A program made the translations under genes and the position numbers. Positions 35,560-46,539 of a stretch of DNA of 64,000 nt are shown one piece after another. Every line of letters starts with the position of its first letter. The first letter of the stretch is position 1. The DNA is from Metellina segmentata. Taxonomy: Eukaryota; Arthropoda; Arachnida; Araneae; Tetragnathidae. Where the stretch lies: contig OX375872.1 in NCBI GenBank assembly GCA_947359465.1, forward strand, positions 81,586,931 to 81,650,930, in the 5' to 3' direction. The notes beneath the pieces are model-generated. The model was given only the letters and a program-made list of their open reading frames with translations, had not been told where the DNA came from and searched no databases.

Positions 35560-36480
35560 GCGAAAGGAATGTTGGTTTGCGAAGCAAACCAAATAGTATT
35601 GCGTAGCAATCAACGGAGGAGGCGAAACTGTGACGTCATGGATGCTGTGACGTCATGGACCGGAAAGTCAAATCAGGATTATACGAATTATTAAGACAGT
35701 TTCGCCGTCGCAGGAGATTGACTCTGTGAAAGGAATGTTGGTTTGCGAAGCAAATCAAATGGGATTGCATAACACTCCCCAGGGGCTGGCGAGCGTAGGC
35801 GAACAGGGGGTGGAGCCCGCCAGTTTAAAAAAAAGTTAATGCCGCCTCAGCCGCAGGATTGAAAACTCGTTTTTTTCGCTTGATTCTAGGGTTTCCCGAG
35901 AAGGTACATATTAAAATTACGAAATTAACATGGTTTGTTCAAAATTGTACAGGGAACAAGATGAAGATTATGGAGAACAAGATTTTTTCTGATGCGGCTA
36001 TTTGTTTACGGTGCATTGGGAGTGGCTATTAGTTTAGGGTGCATTAAGTGCCACAGTCGGAAAAAAAGCGAAATTTCTAAGGTGAGTGAGCAAAACACGT
36101 ACAAATTTTCAGTCTTCAGCCTTGGTTTTTTAGAGTACCTCTCTAAATGTGAAATTTTAGTACCTCGCCGAGTTTTTTTAGAAATTTCAATTTGGTGTCT
36201 GGTAATATTTTTTTGAAATTGGGGAAAAATCGGGACATTTTCGTTACTTTTTTGTTAATACGGTCATATCTAAAGTTTGATTTTTTGGTTTTGAAATTTG
36301 AAAATACCACATGAAAACTTAGAACGAACTCTTTAAAATTGCACTCTTAGAGTGCACTGTAAAATTGGTTTATAAATAAATTCGATACGACGAAAAGTAT
36401 GATTTCGCGATAGTGTACAAATTGTTCATCGCGAAGATGAAACATGAAACGGTTTTGGTGAAACTCGCCGTAACGTCATG
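35560..36480 (+). repeat. Dispersed repeat H, copy 2 (possible Helitron-like element)
   Basis: The part from 35,830 (GCCGCAGGATTGAAAAC) to about 36,480 matches 8,570-9,190. Upstream of it, 35,560-35,820 holds two copies of the module that ends the first repeat: GAATGTTGGTTTGCGAAGCA, ATTGCGTAGCAATC and GAACAGGGGGTGGAGCCCGC. Three ACGTCATGG words are present. Two terminal modules before the body suggest tandem copies of one element. Confidence 0.5.
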
Positions 36481-36737
36481 GCCCGGAAAGTCCAATCAGG
36501 AATATACGAATTGTTAAGATAGTTTACTCGATTTGAAGCCATGCCACATTTTTCATCTCCCGTCTCAAGAATGGGAGAGAACACATTCGAATGACCTTCG
36601 TTTGTTTCGCGATTCATTCATTTAGATTTCCTGCCAAACGGATTCCAGTGAAGCAAAAGATATTACTAAAGTTATCACTATCGTTCTTCAGTGCTTTTTT
36701 CTATCTCAGCGATCGTTAAAGGTAGAATAAAAATTTT

Positions 36738-36764
36738 AACGGATTTGAAATCTGCGGAAAATTT
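36738..36764 (+). repeat. Short conserved repeat AACGGATTTGAAATCTGCGG, copy 1
   Basis: The 27-bp word recurs at 39,996-40,022 and, with one change, at 40,090-40,116. It is part of an unknown dispersed element. Confidence 0.7.
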
Positions 36765-36961
36765 TACTACAGTTGATACTTTTTACGTTTGATTTTCTTT
36801 TTTCTTCTATTATATTTTCGCAAAAGATTGTGACGTCACGTGAACTTTCGCTTTCCAAAAGTAAACAGATTGCATTTTCTGCGTAAAATTATTTTTTCGT
36901 TTCCGCTTTCTGATTTTCCAGCAGAGTTTTTAAGGAACAAGAAAAAGAAAACAACATATGT

Positions 36962-37722
36962 ATGTGTTACCGCTAGAGCTCGAAAGCCGTTAATGTGCAC
37001 ATTACGTAGCTTATCTGCAGATTAACTGATTTGCTCCGTTAACGTGCGGAATCTAGAATTTTCCGCATTTAACCTAGGTTATGTGCACATTAACGGCTTC
37101 CGTGTCGGTAAAGTTCAAAAGTTTGTTTCCCTCATTTCCTTTCCCTACACCTTCCCTCCCTCCACTTTTAGTTTTAGTTTGGCTTCGCCAGCGTCTTGTC
37201 GTCGCCGGTTGTTTTTATTTCTCATAATTTGCGTCGGCTGCTAGTGCGTAGCATAGCTAATTTTGTTTTCAAATTCGTTTCTGCCTGTTAGCGCGTGAAT
37301 TTGTGTCGTGATTTTTTTTAAAGCAGATATTTTAACTCCTAGTATGCAAGCAATCACCGAATTGGTGAGTAAAATGAAGAAAAGATTCTTAGCAAAGATT
37401 TAAAATAGAATAGTATTTTAATGACAAAACGAAACTATAACTCCATAATTAAAGATGTAAAGCGAACAAAAGTTTCCTAGAAAAAATAACCATCTCGAGA
37501 TTATCGAATAATTCAAAGGTATGATGTGTTGACTGTACGTTCCTGCGGTTCCAGCAAATATCTTATTTTCACTTTAACGAGTGCCTGGTAGGTATAATGT
37601 GCAGATTATCTAGGTAATTTGAGAAATGGAAACAATTATCGGTACTTTAACGGATCACCCCAGATAATTATTACATATAATTTTAAACATTACCTAGATA
37701 ATCTGTAGAATAACTGATTACT
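36962..37722 (-). mobile_element. Non-autonomous element with TGTTACCGCTAAAG ends, copy 2
   Basis: It begins TGTTACCGCTAGAGCTCG and ends GTGCACTTTAGCGGTAACA-like. In reverse orientation it matches the 7.23-7.885 kb copy in both outer thirds, including TTAATGTGCACATTA and the GATTAACTGATTTGCTCCGT run. Its centre (37.15-37.5 kb) is different, and a CT-rich part encodes nothing recognisable. No certain target duplication was found. Confidence 0.65.
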
Positions 37723-37767
37723 GCACTTTAGCGGTAACACACACACATATATATATATATATATATT
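37723..37767. repeat. CA/TA microsatellite
   Basis: A run of CA followed by a run of TA dinucleotides directly after the element end. Confidence 0.85.
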
Positions 37768-37989
37768 TTTCACATGAATATGTGGATACAAACATCGTTA
37801 AAAGAACATTAGCAAGTTTATTTATTGAAAAAATAATTTGGTAAATAACATACGCTTAATATAATATTTTAAATTTTTAGTGTGGGATCATTATAATTTA
37901 CACTAATTTTAGACATTTCCCCTTCTACTTCTGAAATCAAGTAATCAAATTTATTTTTTTTCACACTATACTGCTTTGAAATTTAACTA

Positions 37990-39379
37990 CACTGCTTGCC
38001 ACCCAAATTGCAACACCAAGAAAGACAAGAGATATCACAACAAAATTTATTTTCTAGATAACATGTTGACCAAGTATCAAATTATTAAATTTATAGACTT
38101 CTGTGAAGTGTGGTTCCTGCCAAAGTCAGTAGCCAGAGTAGCGGCCATTGTTGGAGATCACCGCTGCCACACGCCTCGGCATTGATTCAAAGAGACTTTA
38201 GATGTCTTATTTTGGTACAGCAGACCAAGCAGCTTCCACACGTTGCCAAAGTTGATGATCTGGTGTGGCAGCTGGGGATGTAATCTGGGTCAATCGTTGA
38301 GCAACCATGGACCACATGCTTTCTATCGGCGAAAGATCCGGAGAGCGAGCTGGCCAGGGAAGCAATTCAATCTGTCGATTGACGAAGAACCCTTGGACAA
38401 TGCGTGCCACGTGTGGTCGCGCATTATCCTGTTGAAATATGGCTGTGGGCAAGCCCTGAAGGTAAGGAAGGACAACTGGCTCGAACACCTCGGAGATGTA
38501 GCGCTGGCTGTTTAAAGTACCGGCAATGCGTACTAGAGGAGTGCGAGAGTGATATCCAATACCGCCCTATACCATAATACCCGGTGCAGGACCAGTGTGG
38601 CGGTGCATAAAGCAGCTGTTCAGCATCCTCTCTCCACGGTGTCTCCAGACTCGAATCCGAACATCGTGGTGTTGCAGACAGAAGCGTGACTCGTCAGTAA
38701 AGACAATTTCATTCCATTCTGCCATCCACATCCTTCTTTCATCGCACCATTGGCGGCGGAGACGTCTGTGGTTCTGCGTCTAGGGTAGACGAAGCAATGG
38801 ACGTCTTGCGGACAGACCACTCTGCTGTAAACGGCGTCGAATTGTACGCGCAGACACTGGATGATGCTTTACAGACTGAATGTGCTGTGCTATGGTTCGT
38901 GATGTGGCTGAGCGATCCGTCACTGACATACGCACAATATGCCTGTCATCACGTGAAGTGGTGAACTGAGGTGGATGCGATCGAACACGTCGGTCCGTCG
39001 TACCCTCCTGCATCCAACGATCACACATCCGCATTACAGTTGTTTGGTTTCGTCCAACACGACTACCGATTTCCCTGAAAAATAATCCACAATCTCGGTA
39101 GGCCACTATCCTTTCTCTGTCGAACTTGGATACTTGATCAAAAGATGATCGCTGTTTTCTACGAGGCATAATTGATCGTGTTTAAAAAAAAAAAACACAA
39201 GAAAAACACAATTGCCGTACTTGAAATCTCCAAGCCTTAAATAACCACAGGCGCGCGTTATGTGCGTCTGCGCTGAAATTCTAATCATTTGCATATCTCA
39301 CCTCCGCTAATGCATGTTGTAAATTTCATATTATTTGCATGCTTCCTTCAGGGTGTTGCATTTACGGTGGCCAGCAGTG
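37990..39379 (-). mobile_element. Tc1-like DNA transposon (DD34E), nearly full length but broken
   Basis: The inverted ends read CACTGCTTGCCACCCAAATTGCAACACC-like on the left and, reversed, CACTGCTGGCCACCGTAAAT and GCAACACCC on the right, with TA at both junctions. The minus strand codes for the transposase from 39,169. MPRRKQRS and two helix-turn-helix regions come first (DRERIVAYRDCGLFFREIGS, SRTIAQHIQSVKHHPVSART). FTDESRFCLQHHDVRIRVWR near 38,710-38,640 has the first catalytic Asp. QQDNARPHVARIVQ has the second, and ARSPDLSPIESMW the Glu 34 residues after it (about 38,440-38,320). Frame changes near 38.80 and 38.55 kb break the gene. It is the best-preserved Tc1-like copy in the window. 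Confidence 0.9.
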
Positions 39380-39904
39380 TAATTCAATTTCTAAATCATG
39401 GATACCTAGCCACTTAAATTCGTTTAACTCCATTGTTCAGAATTTTATTTGATATGGATTTAAATTAAAGTGAAATGTATTTTCCATACTTTTAAATTGA
39501 TTAAATCTCTCCTCGAGGCTTGTTTTATTTCTTGTATTATCATTAAATATTTGTTATTGGATTTTCTTGAACGTCAAGAGTATTTTCCATTGTTATTGTG
39601 TTTTGAAAAAGTTTTTGTAATTGAGGAAAATATTTAATGACTTTCATTTCCAAATTCCTAGTAAAGATGTCAGGTTCTGTCATAAATATCGTAATATTCT
39701 CATATAAATCTTAAAACAGCATTACGTTTTATCAATAAATCTAAAACATTTTCCAAAAATCATTTATGCATTTTTTCATTTTTAAGTTTTTTAGTAACAC
39801 TTGTATTTTCTTCATATATTTTAAAAGAGGGGTTCGAAGAATAATTAAAATTCTTTATGTATATGATGAAATATGATAAGTTTATAAAAATCAACGCGTG
39901 GGTC

Positions 39905-39963
39905 ATTTAAAAAGCCTGCGTGGGCCAGTGTCTGACCCGCGGGTCATAGGTTCGCCATACCTG
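39905..39963 (+). repeat. hAT terminal inverted repeat, 3' end
   Basis: On the complementary strand it reads CAGGTATGGCGAACCTATGA, then CCCGCGGGTCAGACACTGGC, which is a hAT-type end. The preceding AT-rich sequence may be the decayed inside of the element, into which the 37.99 kb Tc1-like copy inserted. No transposase could be read. Confidence 0.5.
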
Positions 39964-39995
39964 TCCTAGACCGTTAAAGATACAGTAAAAATGTC

Positions 39996-40116
39996 AACGG
40001 ATTTGAAATCTGCGGAAAATTTCATTTTAAAGTGATACCTAAAAATATGATTTTCTTTAAATGAATAATTTTTAAATTGAATATATCTTCAACGGATTTA
40101 AAATCTGCGGAAAATT
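39996..40116 (+). repeat. Two copies of the AACGGATTTGAAATCTGCGG repeat
   Basis: Copies at 39,996-40,022 and 40,090-40,116 are separated by about 67 bp. A third lies at 36,738. Confidence 0.7.
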
Positions 40117-40197
40117 TTACACCAGATAAATACCTTACACCACGGGCATGGGGAACGCCGGGCTAGCCACGCAGTGGTTAGGATTCAGATAAAGAGA

Positions 40198-40264
40198 GTA
40201 TATAAATATACAGGGAGACTCAACCTCACTCATTACATCGTTTGACAGCTATATCAGAAGATAG
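40198..40264 (+). promoter_or_regulatory. Candidate TATA/Inr promoter with a short first exon and splice donor
   Basis: TATATAAATA at 40,199-40,208 is followed about 30 bp later by an initiator-like TCATTA (about 40,229). After about 35 bp comes AGATAG|GTGAGTAT, a strong splice donor at 40,265. It lies on the same strand as, and 3.5 kb upstream of, the candidate 5' exon of the SGK3-like gene. It could equally be the promoter of a mobile element such as an LTR. No transcript evidence is available here. Confidence 0.3.
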
Positions 40265-40321
40265 GTGAGTATCGTCCTATGGACGCTAATAATTTGAAAC
40301 CCTATATTTTATGCTTGCCTT

Positions 40322-40486
40322 GAGTGGGGTGCCAGCTCAGGTGTGGCTTCGCCATCTTACCGTGGTTCAAAATTACGAGGTGTTGTCCTCGGATCTTTCC
40401 CTTAAGGGATTGATCCCGGACCGTCGTCAATAGCCCGTTGTGTTGCTCTAGTACGACGTTAATTAAAAATTACCAATTACCCAAAA
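40322..40486 (+). mobile_element. SINE family A, 5'-truncated
   Basis: It starts inside the body (GAGTGGGGTGCCAGCTCAGG) and runs to AATTAAAAATTACCAATTAC. Confidence 0.8.
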
Positions 40487-40543
40487 CGTCACGAATAGCC
40501 GCTGTATTGCTCCATTGCGCCGATAATTAAATACCTACCTACC
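40487..40543 (+). mobile_element. SINE family B tail fragment
   Basis: ACGTCACGAATAGCCGCTGT, ATTGCTCCATTGCGCC and the AATACCTACCTACC tail are the last part of a family B copy. It directly follows the family A copy. Another tail-like scrap is at 40,597-40,640. Confidence 0.7.
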
Positions 40544-40682
40544 TTCTTTTTTCTGTTTCATTAAAATTTTTCTTCTTTGGGTCTATATCTTGACATAATA
40601 GCCCATTATGTTACTCCAGTGCGACGTAAACTCAACTATCTCTTTTCCTGGACTGATAAAACCATTGAAAGTGCAAGGCGTC

Positions 40683-42171
40683 TTAACCCATTTTAACGCC
40701 CGAATTATTTCTGCTCAAAATATTTTCATGATTACCTCAAATCTATGTAATTATGACCCTCTGAATGCAAAAAACCTAAAATTCAATCAATTTGTGATTT
40801 AGTTTTAAAATTACAGTCCGTCCTCATTTGAGGACGCTGGGCGTTCCGGTGTAAAAAAAATCAAGAAATTCAGTGAAGCAGAATATTAGAAAACAATATG
40901 TAATAGATTTAAAAACGGACTAGTTACAGTATTCTATTAAATTTTAAGATAAAATTAATTTTAAACTGTTATTTATTTAACATAAAGATAATTTATCTCA
41001 AACGGAGTAATGTTCAACGCTATAATTTCAGTTTTGTGCGAACTACGACAGTTGATAAAAAGGACAGTTTTTTTTTATGCAGAATGACGGAGAACAAGAT
41101 GCACATATATGATACATAAACAAAATACATACAAATTTACATAAAATATGTATCAATTATTTAGTTTGGTATGATATATGGGGAAACAAGGAATGTAGAA
41201 ATAATACGTTCAGAATTTGTTGCCAAAGTAACAGACTTATTGTCGTTCCATCTGACTATTAAAATTTAATTTTCCTTATCAAATTTATGTTCTAAAAACC
41301 ATCTTGTTTCTTTTTCTATTTCTTTCCGAGATTTCAGAGGACATCCTGCCATTCTTTTGTCTCTTATAGTTCCACAATTTTAGTTTTTGAACACAATTCT
41401 AGTCACAGAGTAAAAAAGTTTCAGAGGAATTTGGATCTTCGGAAATTTCGATTTCAGCTGTTTCTGCAATATCACGTACTTCAGCTTAAGCTGTAATTTC
41501 ATCGTCAAGATCCTCTTCATCAGTAAGCTCATCTACGTTAGGTGGAATTCCGAATATGTCAGTTTCAATTTGTTCGGGAAATAAATATTCATGAGCTTCT
41601 GCAATAGTTAAAAACCTACGAGCCATTATAATTACTTATACTTTACAGACAGAAAGTTACAGTTTTGTTTTAGGAAAGTAATGACTATTTACCATATGAA
41701 AGTCGAAAGAATTTCTAATTCAATTATTACACGAAAAAATACAAAAATTATAATGATTCTTGAAATTTGTACAAAAGTTGGCTGTAACGCCCAGCGTCCT
41801 CAATTGAGGACAGCAAAATTGGATGTCATTTTTTAAAACAAAATTTTTTTCAAAAGAAATTAATTTTCTATTATAAGTTTATATAGTACTCTAATTTGAA
41901 ATACTAGTAAAAATAAAATGTTTTACCTAGAATTTAGGCGATGTAGCTAGACAGAAAGCAAATGCAAGTGTGAGACATGAAAAAACATGAAATGGCGATC
42001 CATATCATGGAGTTCTAAACAATCACATATACTTGGTAATTTGTGGGATTCTTTCTGGTAATACCATCTACCGTCGTGCAGAACAAACAATCGTTTCCAG
42101 AAAATATAAAAATTCCACACGCTCTTTTATCCACTGTCCTCAAATGAGGACGCTGGGCGTTAATGGGTTAA
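40683..42171 (-). mobile_element. piggyBac-like element, internally deleted
   Basis: Bounded by TTAA at 40,683-40,686 and 42,168-42,171, with inverted ends TTAACCCATTTTAACGCCC and, reversed, TTAACCCATTAACGCCCAGC. The palindrome GTCCTCAAATGAGGAC, joined to GCTGGGCGTT, occurs near the left end (about 40,827), near the right end (about 42,135) and once inside, inverted (about 41,790). These are probably transposase-binding sites. The minus strand carries the N-terminus of a piggyBac transposase but not the catalytic domain. A full element is usually 2-3 kb, so this is a deletion derivative of about 1.49 kb. Confidence 0.8.
41260..41626 (-). pseudogene. piggyBac transposase, N-terminal fragment
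   Basis: From an ATG at 41,626 the minus strand reads MARRFLTIAEAHEYLFPEQI, then FGIPPNVDELTDEEDLDDEI, a stop, and an acidic continuation (DIAETAEISEDPNSSE). The short start followed by PPNVDELTDEEDLDDE is the acidic N-terminal region of piggyBac-type transposases. The DDD catalytic core is missing, so the product could not transpose. Confidence 0.65.
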
Positions 42172-42239
42172 GAGAAACAACCAAACTTCGGTGGAAGTAG
42201 GTAGTTGGAATAGGTAGTCGAAGAGGGAAGTAGGCAGTT

Positions 42240-42325
42240 CTAAGGGAAAGATCTAAGTACATCGCCACGTAATTTTGAACCACGGTCAGATGACGAGAAC
42301 ACCTGAGCTGGTACTCCTAACTTCC
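42240..42325 (-). mobile_element. SINE body fragment, reversed
   Basis: The complement of the shared SINE body (AAGGGAAAGATCTAAGTACA through CACCTGAGCTGGTACTCC). It is joined head to head with the next copy. Confidence 0.72.
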
Positions 42326-42575
42326 ACACCACACGTATGGTGTAGAGGCGACTGGTGCACCTTAAATCTGTCGTGGCCGAAAGTTCTCACGATGGGTTAG
42401 TGTGGAAGTTTGGAGAGTGGGGTGCCAGCTCAGGTGTTGCTTCGCCATCTGACCGTGGTTCAAAATTACGAGGTGTCGTCGTCGGATATCTAACTTAAAG
42501 GACTGATCCCGGACCGTCGTCAATACCCAGTTGTGTTGCTCTAGTATGACGTTAACTAAAATTACCAAAAATTAC
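42326..42575 (+). mobile_element. SINE family A, lacking the tRNA head
   Basis: It begins CACACGTATGGTGTAGAGGC, just after where the B box would be, and runs through the body to an AAAATTACCAAAAATTACC tail. Confidence 0.8.
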
Positions 42576-42599
42576 CCATTGTAACGTTAGTTCAGTTTT

Positions 42600-42712
42600 C
42601 CCCAAGGCCATCTTGCTCCGCTTCAAACCTTTCTCTTCAGGGCTTCGGTATTGATCCCAGAACGTCACCAATAGCCCGGTTTGTGTCTCATTTCGATGTA
42701 AATTGAATTACC
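42600..42712 (+). mobile_element. SINE body/tail scrap
   Basis: CTTCGGTATTGATCCCAGAA and CGTCACCAATAGCCCGGTTT match the 3' half of the SINE body. It is strongly diverged. Confidence 0.6.
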
Positions 42713-42849
42713 AACAAACCATTGCATCCCGTTGTTTATTTTGTGTTTGGCGCAACTTTTCCATGTATGGCCATTTACGCCATCAAAAAAGCGATTATCC
42801 AACCCTCTCACAATACATAATTTGAGTTTAGGTAAGTTATTGATTTTAA

Positions 42850-43070
42850 TTCGCCCTGGAACAACACGACTAGCTATTGGTGACGGTCCCGGATCAATCC
42901 CTGAAGAAATATCAAGGATAGCACCAAGTAATTTTAAACCACGGTCAGATGATGACTACCCTGAGGACTTTTAAAGCTACGACAGATTTAATGTGCACCA
43001 GTTTGGTTGTATCGAATTTCGAACACTATTCTCTGGTTACTCATTCGCGACTCTTCTATCAGAGCTATAG
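42850..43070 (-). mobile_element. SINE family B, reversed and diverged
   Basis: From GGTGACGGTCCCGGATCAAT through CACGGTCAGATGATGACTAC to a head with TCGAATTTCGAACACTATTC. A part of the body is deleted. Confidence 0.7.
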
Positions 43071-43722
43071 AGATTAAGGAAAGGTTTGCTGAAAGTATTT
43101 TCATAAATGGCAACGCATTGAATATTTTTATGTGATTGGCCAATGGAGGATTGTTGTCATGATTTGTCACACGTGCCGCGGAAAATGAAACGTCAGATTT
43201 TTGAGCAAATAAAAAATTTTCATTTTTATTAAAAGTATCAATTTATTGTCTTAAACCACGGGAATGTCATAAAATACTTTAAACAAACTTTAAATTTTTT
43301 TCCCATTTCAATATTTTACCTGATATAATAAATATGCAGCGTTGAAAAAAAAATTCCGAGGTGAACACCATTCAAATTTTTGAATTATTTTTTCAAACAT
43401 ATTTGCTTTATCCACAAAATTCCCATTTTAGATATTTAATGTTTGTATAAACTGTTTTGTTCCATGGAGTTTGGAATCAAATTAATTGTTCCGGTTTTCA
43501 GATTTTAAACTATTTGTACAACTTTATGCAAACCTGTATTTTAAATTGCAACTTTTTAATAAGTTCTATTTATTCTAAAGGATGTCTTTAATTTGAAGAA
43601 TGTTAAAGTACTTAACTTGAAACTGTTTTCTGATGAAGAATAGTTCTTAATTGTAGAATACAAATTTTTAGAACTGAAGTTTGCAGATTTACATTTGTTA
43701 TTGCTGAGCCTTGTCTTTTTAG

Positions 43723-43789
43723 TGGCCTGGCGTGAGCTGTACCAAGATGGTAAAGAGGTACTTTGAAATGTTATATCATCCTAATAAAG
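43723..43789 (+). CDS. Candidate upstream exon of the SGK3-like gene
   Basis: A 67-bp candidate exon lies between TTGTCTTTTTAG and the donor AAAG|GTAATT. It has an ATG at 43,747 in a good context (ACCAAGATGG) and reads MVKRYFEMLYHPNK with one base left over. Joined to an extended first SGK3 exon starting at 52,879 (after TTTTTCAG), that base gives a continuous frame: one Ala codon, TDFKG, then the ATG at 52,896. The matching phase and clean splice signals make a real exon plausible, and the intron would be about 9.1 kb. The peptide resembles nothing I know. It could also be a 5' UTR exon or chance. Nothing else supports it. Confidence 0.35.
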
Positions 43790-43799
43790 GTAATTTTTA

Positions 43800-46170
43800 A
43801 TGAAGTAAATTATTTTTCTGATAGATAAACAAGTAATGACTATTTTTTTTTAAATAGGTAGTCTAATTTCCTTTCACAGTTTAGTGGATGGTTTCAATAC
43901 AAAAATTACATTGCATTTACATTTTCTGAATTTTTATTTTTTAACTTCCTTAAACTCTTAAGGAATAAGTCTTTCCCTGAAAGCCCTTTATGTTTTTTGA
44001 GATACAAGATGCTATCTTGATCTGCTACCTACTTTTCATGGTGCTTATCTATAACAAATCTTAAGCAAACTTTGCCCTTCAACATCACAAACATGATCCG
44101 CCTCCGATGGTTTTGTTATCTTGTTTTCTGACGTGCACACAGTGTTTATGAGCGAGTATAATTCAGACTGAAAATCATTAGTTTAGTTTTTAGTACTTTT
44201 GCCTCTAATTATAATCTTAAAGTAAAATTATTAAACATTTTTCAAGTTGCAGGTAGGTGTTTAAATAAAAGCCTATAGTTTGTAGAAATTTCTAGAGAAA
44301 TTGTATTTGATTGCCATTTATCCCTGCAAGATTTTAAAATACAATGTTACTTGAATTAAAACTTAATAAAATTATATTTAAAAAATGCTATTATTGATTT
44401 TTACAAATAAGCTAAAATGTAACCTTTTATCACATATTTTAACTGCTTAGATTTTGCTAAGCATCAATGATTTTTTGTTTTTAAATCAACCTACACTGTC
44501 ATTGCCATCATTAAAAGGGTCATTCATTTTAGTCGTTAATATGAAGTTTCCTGTTTCATTTAATAACAATACAATAATACTTGCTTATTTCCTCAGTAAT
44601 TTGTCGTATAATTCCTTTTTAGCTACTTAAGCATTTTGATTATCGAACATGCTTTCAACAAAGCATTGTTGAATGTTCGAAGTTTGAATAATGCAATACA
44701 TCTTATTTTAGCATTTTCATATTTCAAATTAGTTTACAGCTTTGGTGTTTATTTCACGATTCAGTAACTTAAAAGTTAAATGAAGAACTGGTTCATTACT
44801 CATTGTTGGAGCACTTATGTGTCACCTGTTTCAAAAAAGTGTAAATTAAAGATGTATATATAATCTTTTAGAAAATTAAGATTTATGAGTAGAAATATTT
44901 ACAGTGATATCAATTGAGAAGTTAAATTTAAAATAAAAATTTAATAAATGTGAGTTCATACTGCTAGATAAATGTAGCCAATGTTTAGATAATAAATCTA
45001 AAAAATTCTTAGACATGAACTAAACTAATCTTCTGAGTTAGGAATTTTAAAACAGCACAGATTTAACACCTTAGATTTTGTTGACTCGGTTTGGAAAAAG
45101 TTAAGGACCTGTTCCTGAACATTATTTTACTGCCTCTTTTTATGTAAAAAATGGGCATGCAGCTATTATACAGCTTTTTTTGTTTCTTTTGATTTATTCA
45201 ATAAGATTTTTTTTTTTGTAAATATGTCGCAACAAATATTGTTCTTGTTTAGCGTAAAGTTTACCCTTAGAAGGGCATTGTGCTAAAAAAGTTGTGGAAG
45301 AAACTGGGTACAAACCTATCGCATATGAATTAATTTTGCAAATGACAAAAACTTAGTTTTTAAGAGAGGTGTGAGAGAGAGACCCTTCTACTTCAGTCCT
45401 CATCTAAAGCATAACCTGAAAATTAGAAAAAGAAATAAGAGAATATTTATACATCTTAGCAGCCCTAAATATACTTAGAATGTTTATATACATCACAGCC
45501 TACCCTTTCCAAGGAGGTAGGATACCAAATACCTCATTGCCCTTGAAAGGTATAAGGTTTAAAATATGTATTTGCTATACAAAACATATTTTTAGTTTAA
45601 TGTATAAAAAAAAACTTGTTTCTCAGAAAGAATTTTTTCAAACTGAGGAATCATTCAGATTAATGTTACTTCAATCATTAATCACATATTTATAATTTGT
45701 CTTTAACAGCTGAAGCAATGAGAATTCTTCTTCAAACCACTTAATTTATGTAAATTTAATAATTTTATTAAAAATATTTTTTTTAATAACTCTGCCCCAA
45801 AGAACATGCCTACAAATTGGAAAAACACTTGCTTAATGGTGCAAAATGTAATATGCATCCTGTGTTTCAATACACTGATTCATTATACTTGACTGTATTC
45901 CGAAAGTTCTTCAAAGTTTTTTTGGCATCTTATGTCCAAGTGTTTTGAAAGGGCAATTTTTAGAAAGAGGTTGCCATTTTTGAAAATTTATGTTCAACTG
46001 AATTTTGTGATTATCCGTTAAACTCGTCTTTTCAGTTATTAACTCAGTCGAGCCATTTTTATTTTTTATTGCAGCAGTTTTAAATGGCAGTATGCATTTG
46101 ATCTTTAAATAGTTTATTTTCTTTTCCTACTTATTAATATACTTAGCCTCCCTTTCAAAGTAGGTCCTTC
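43800..46170. other. Unique-looking AT-rich sequence, probably intronic
   Basis: No mobile element, RNA gene or convincing exon was found in this stretch. Its lack of transposons contrasts with everything to the left. Confidence 0.5.
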
Positions 46171-46183
46171 CCTTTAAAAATGG

Positions 46184-46521
46184 CCGACCAACCGGTATAG
46201 TGGTTAAGGTGTTAGCCTCTAGATCGGAAGGTTCCTGGTTCGAATCCGGGTCCGGGCATGGATGTTTGTAAACGTATGGTGTAGAGGCGGCTGGTGCACC
46301 TTAAATCTGTCGTGGCCGAAAGTCCTCACGTTGGGTTGGCGTGGAAGTTTGGAGAGTGGGGTGCCAGCTCAGGTGTTGCTTCGTCATCTGACCGTGGTTC
46401 AAAATTACGAGGTGTTGTCCTCGAATCTTTCCCTTAAGGGACTGATTCCGGACCGTCGTCAATAGCCCGTTGTGTTGCTCTAGTACGACGTTAACTAAAA
46501 TTACCATTACAATTACCATTA
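46184..46521 (+). mobile_element. SINE family A, full length, best-preserved copy
   Basis: It runs from GCCGACCAACCGGTATAGTG to an ATTACCATTACAATTACCAT tail. The A-box-like TAGTGGTTAAGG and the B box GGTTCGAATCC are intact. It is flanked by CCCTTTAAAAATG at 46,171-46,183 and 46,522-46,534, a perfect 13-bp duplication. The 67-codon open frame in its body recurs antisense in the 11.2 kb copy and is not a gene. Confidence 0.93.
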
Positions 46522-46539
46522 CCCTTTAAAAATGTGTTA

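Noticed and set aside
46200..46260. tRNA gene suggested by good A-box and B-box sequences
   Set aside because: It is the head of a SINE with target duplications. No tRNA cloverleaf with an anticodon stem and acceptor can be closed.
46262..46465. 67-codon open frame that recurs almost unchanged at 11,264-11,467 on the minus strand
   Set aside because: It lies wholly in the body of the family A SINE. The conservation is that of the repeat, and there is no protein similarity.
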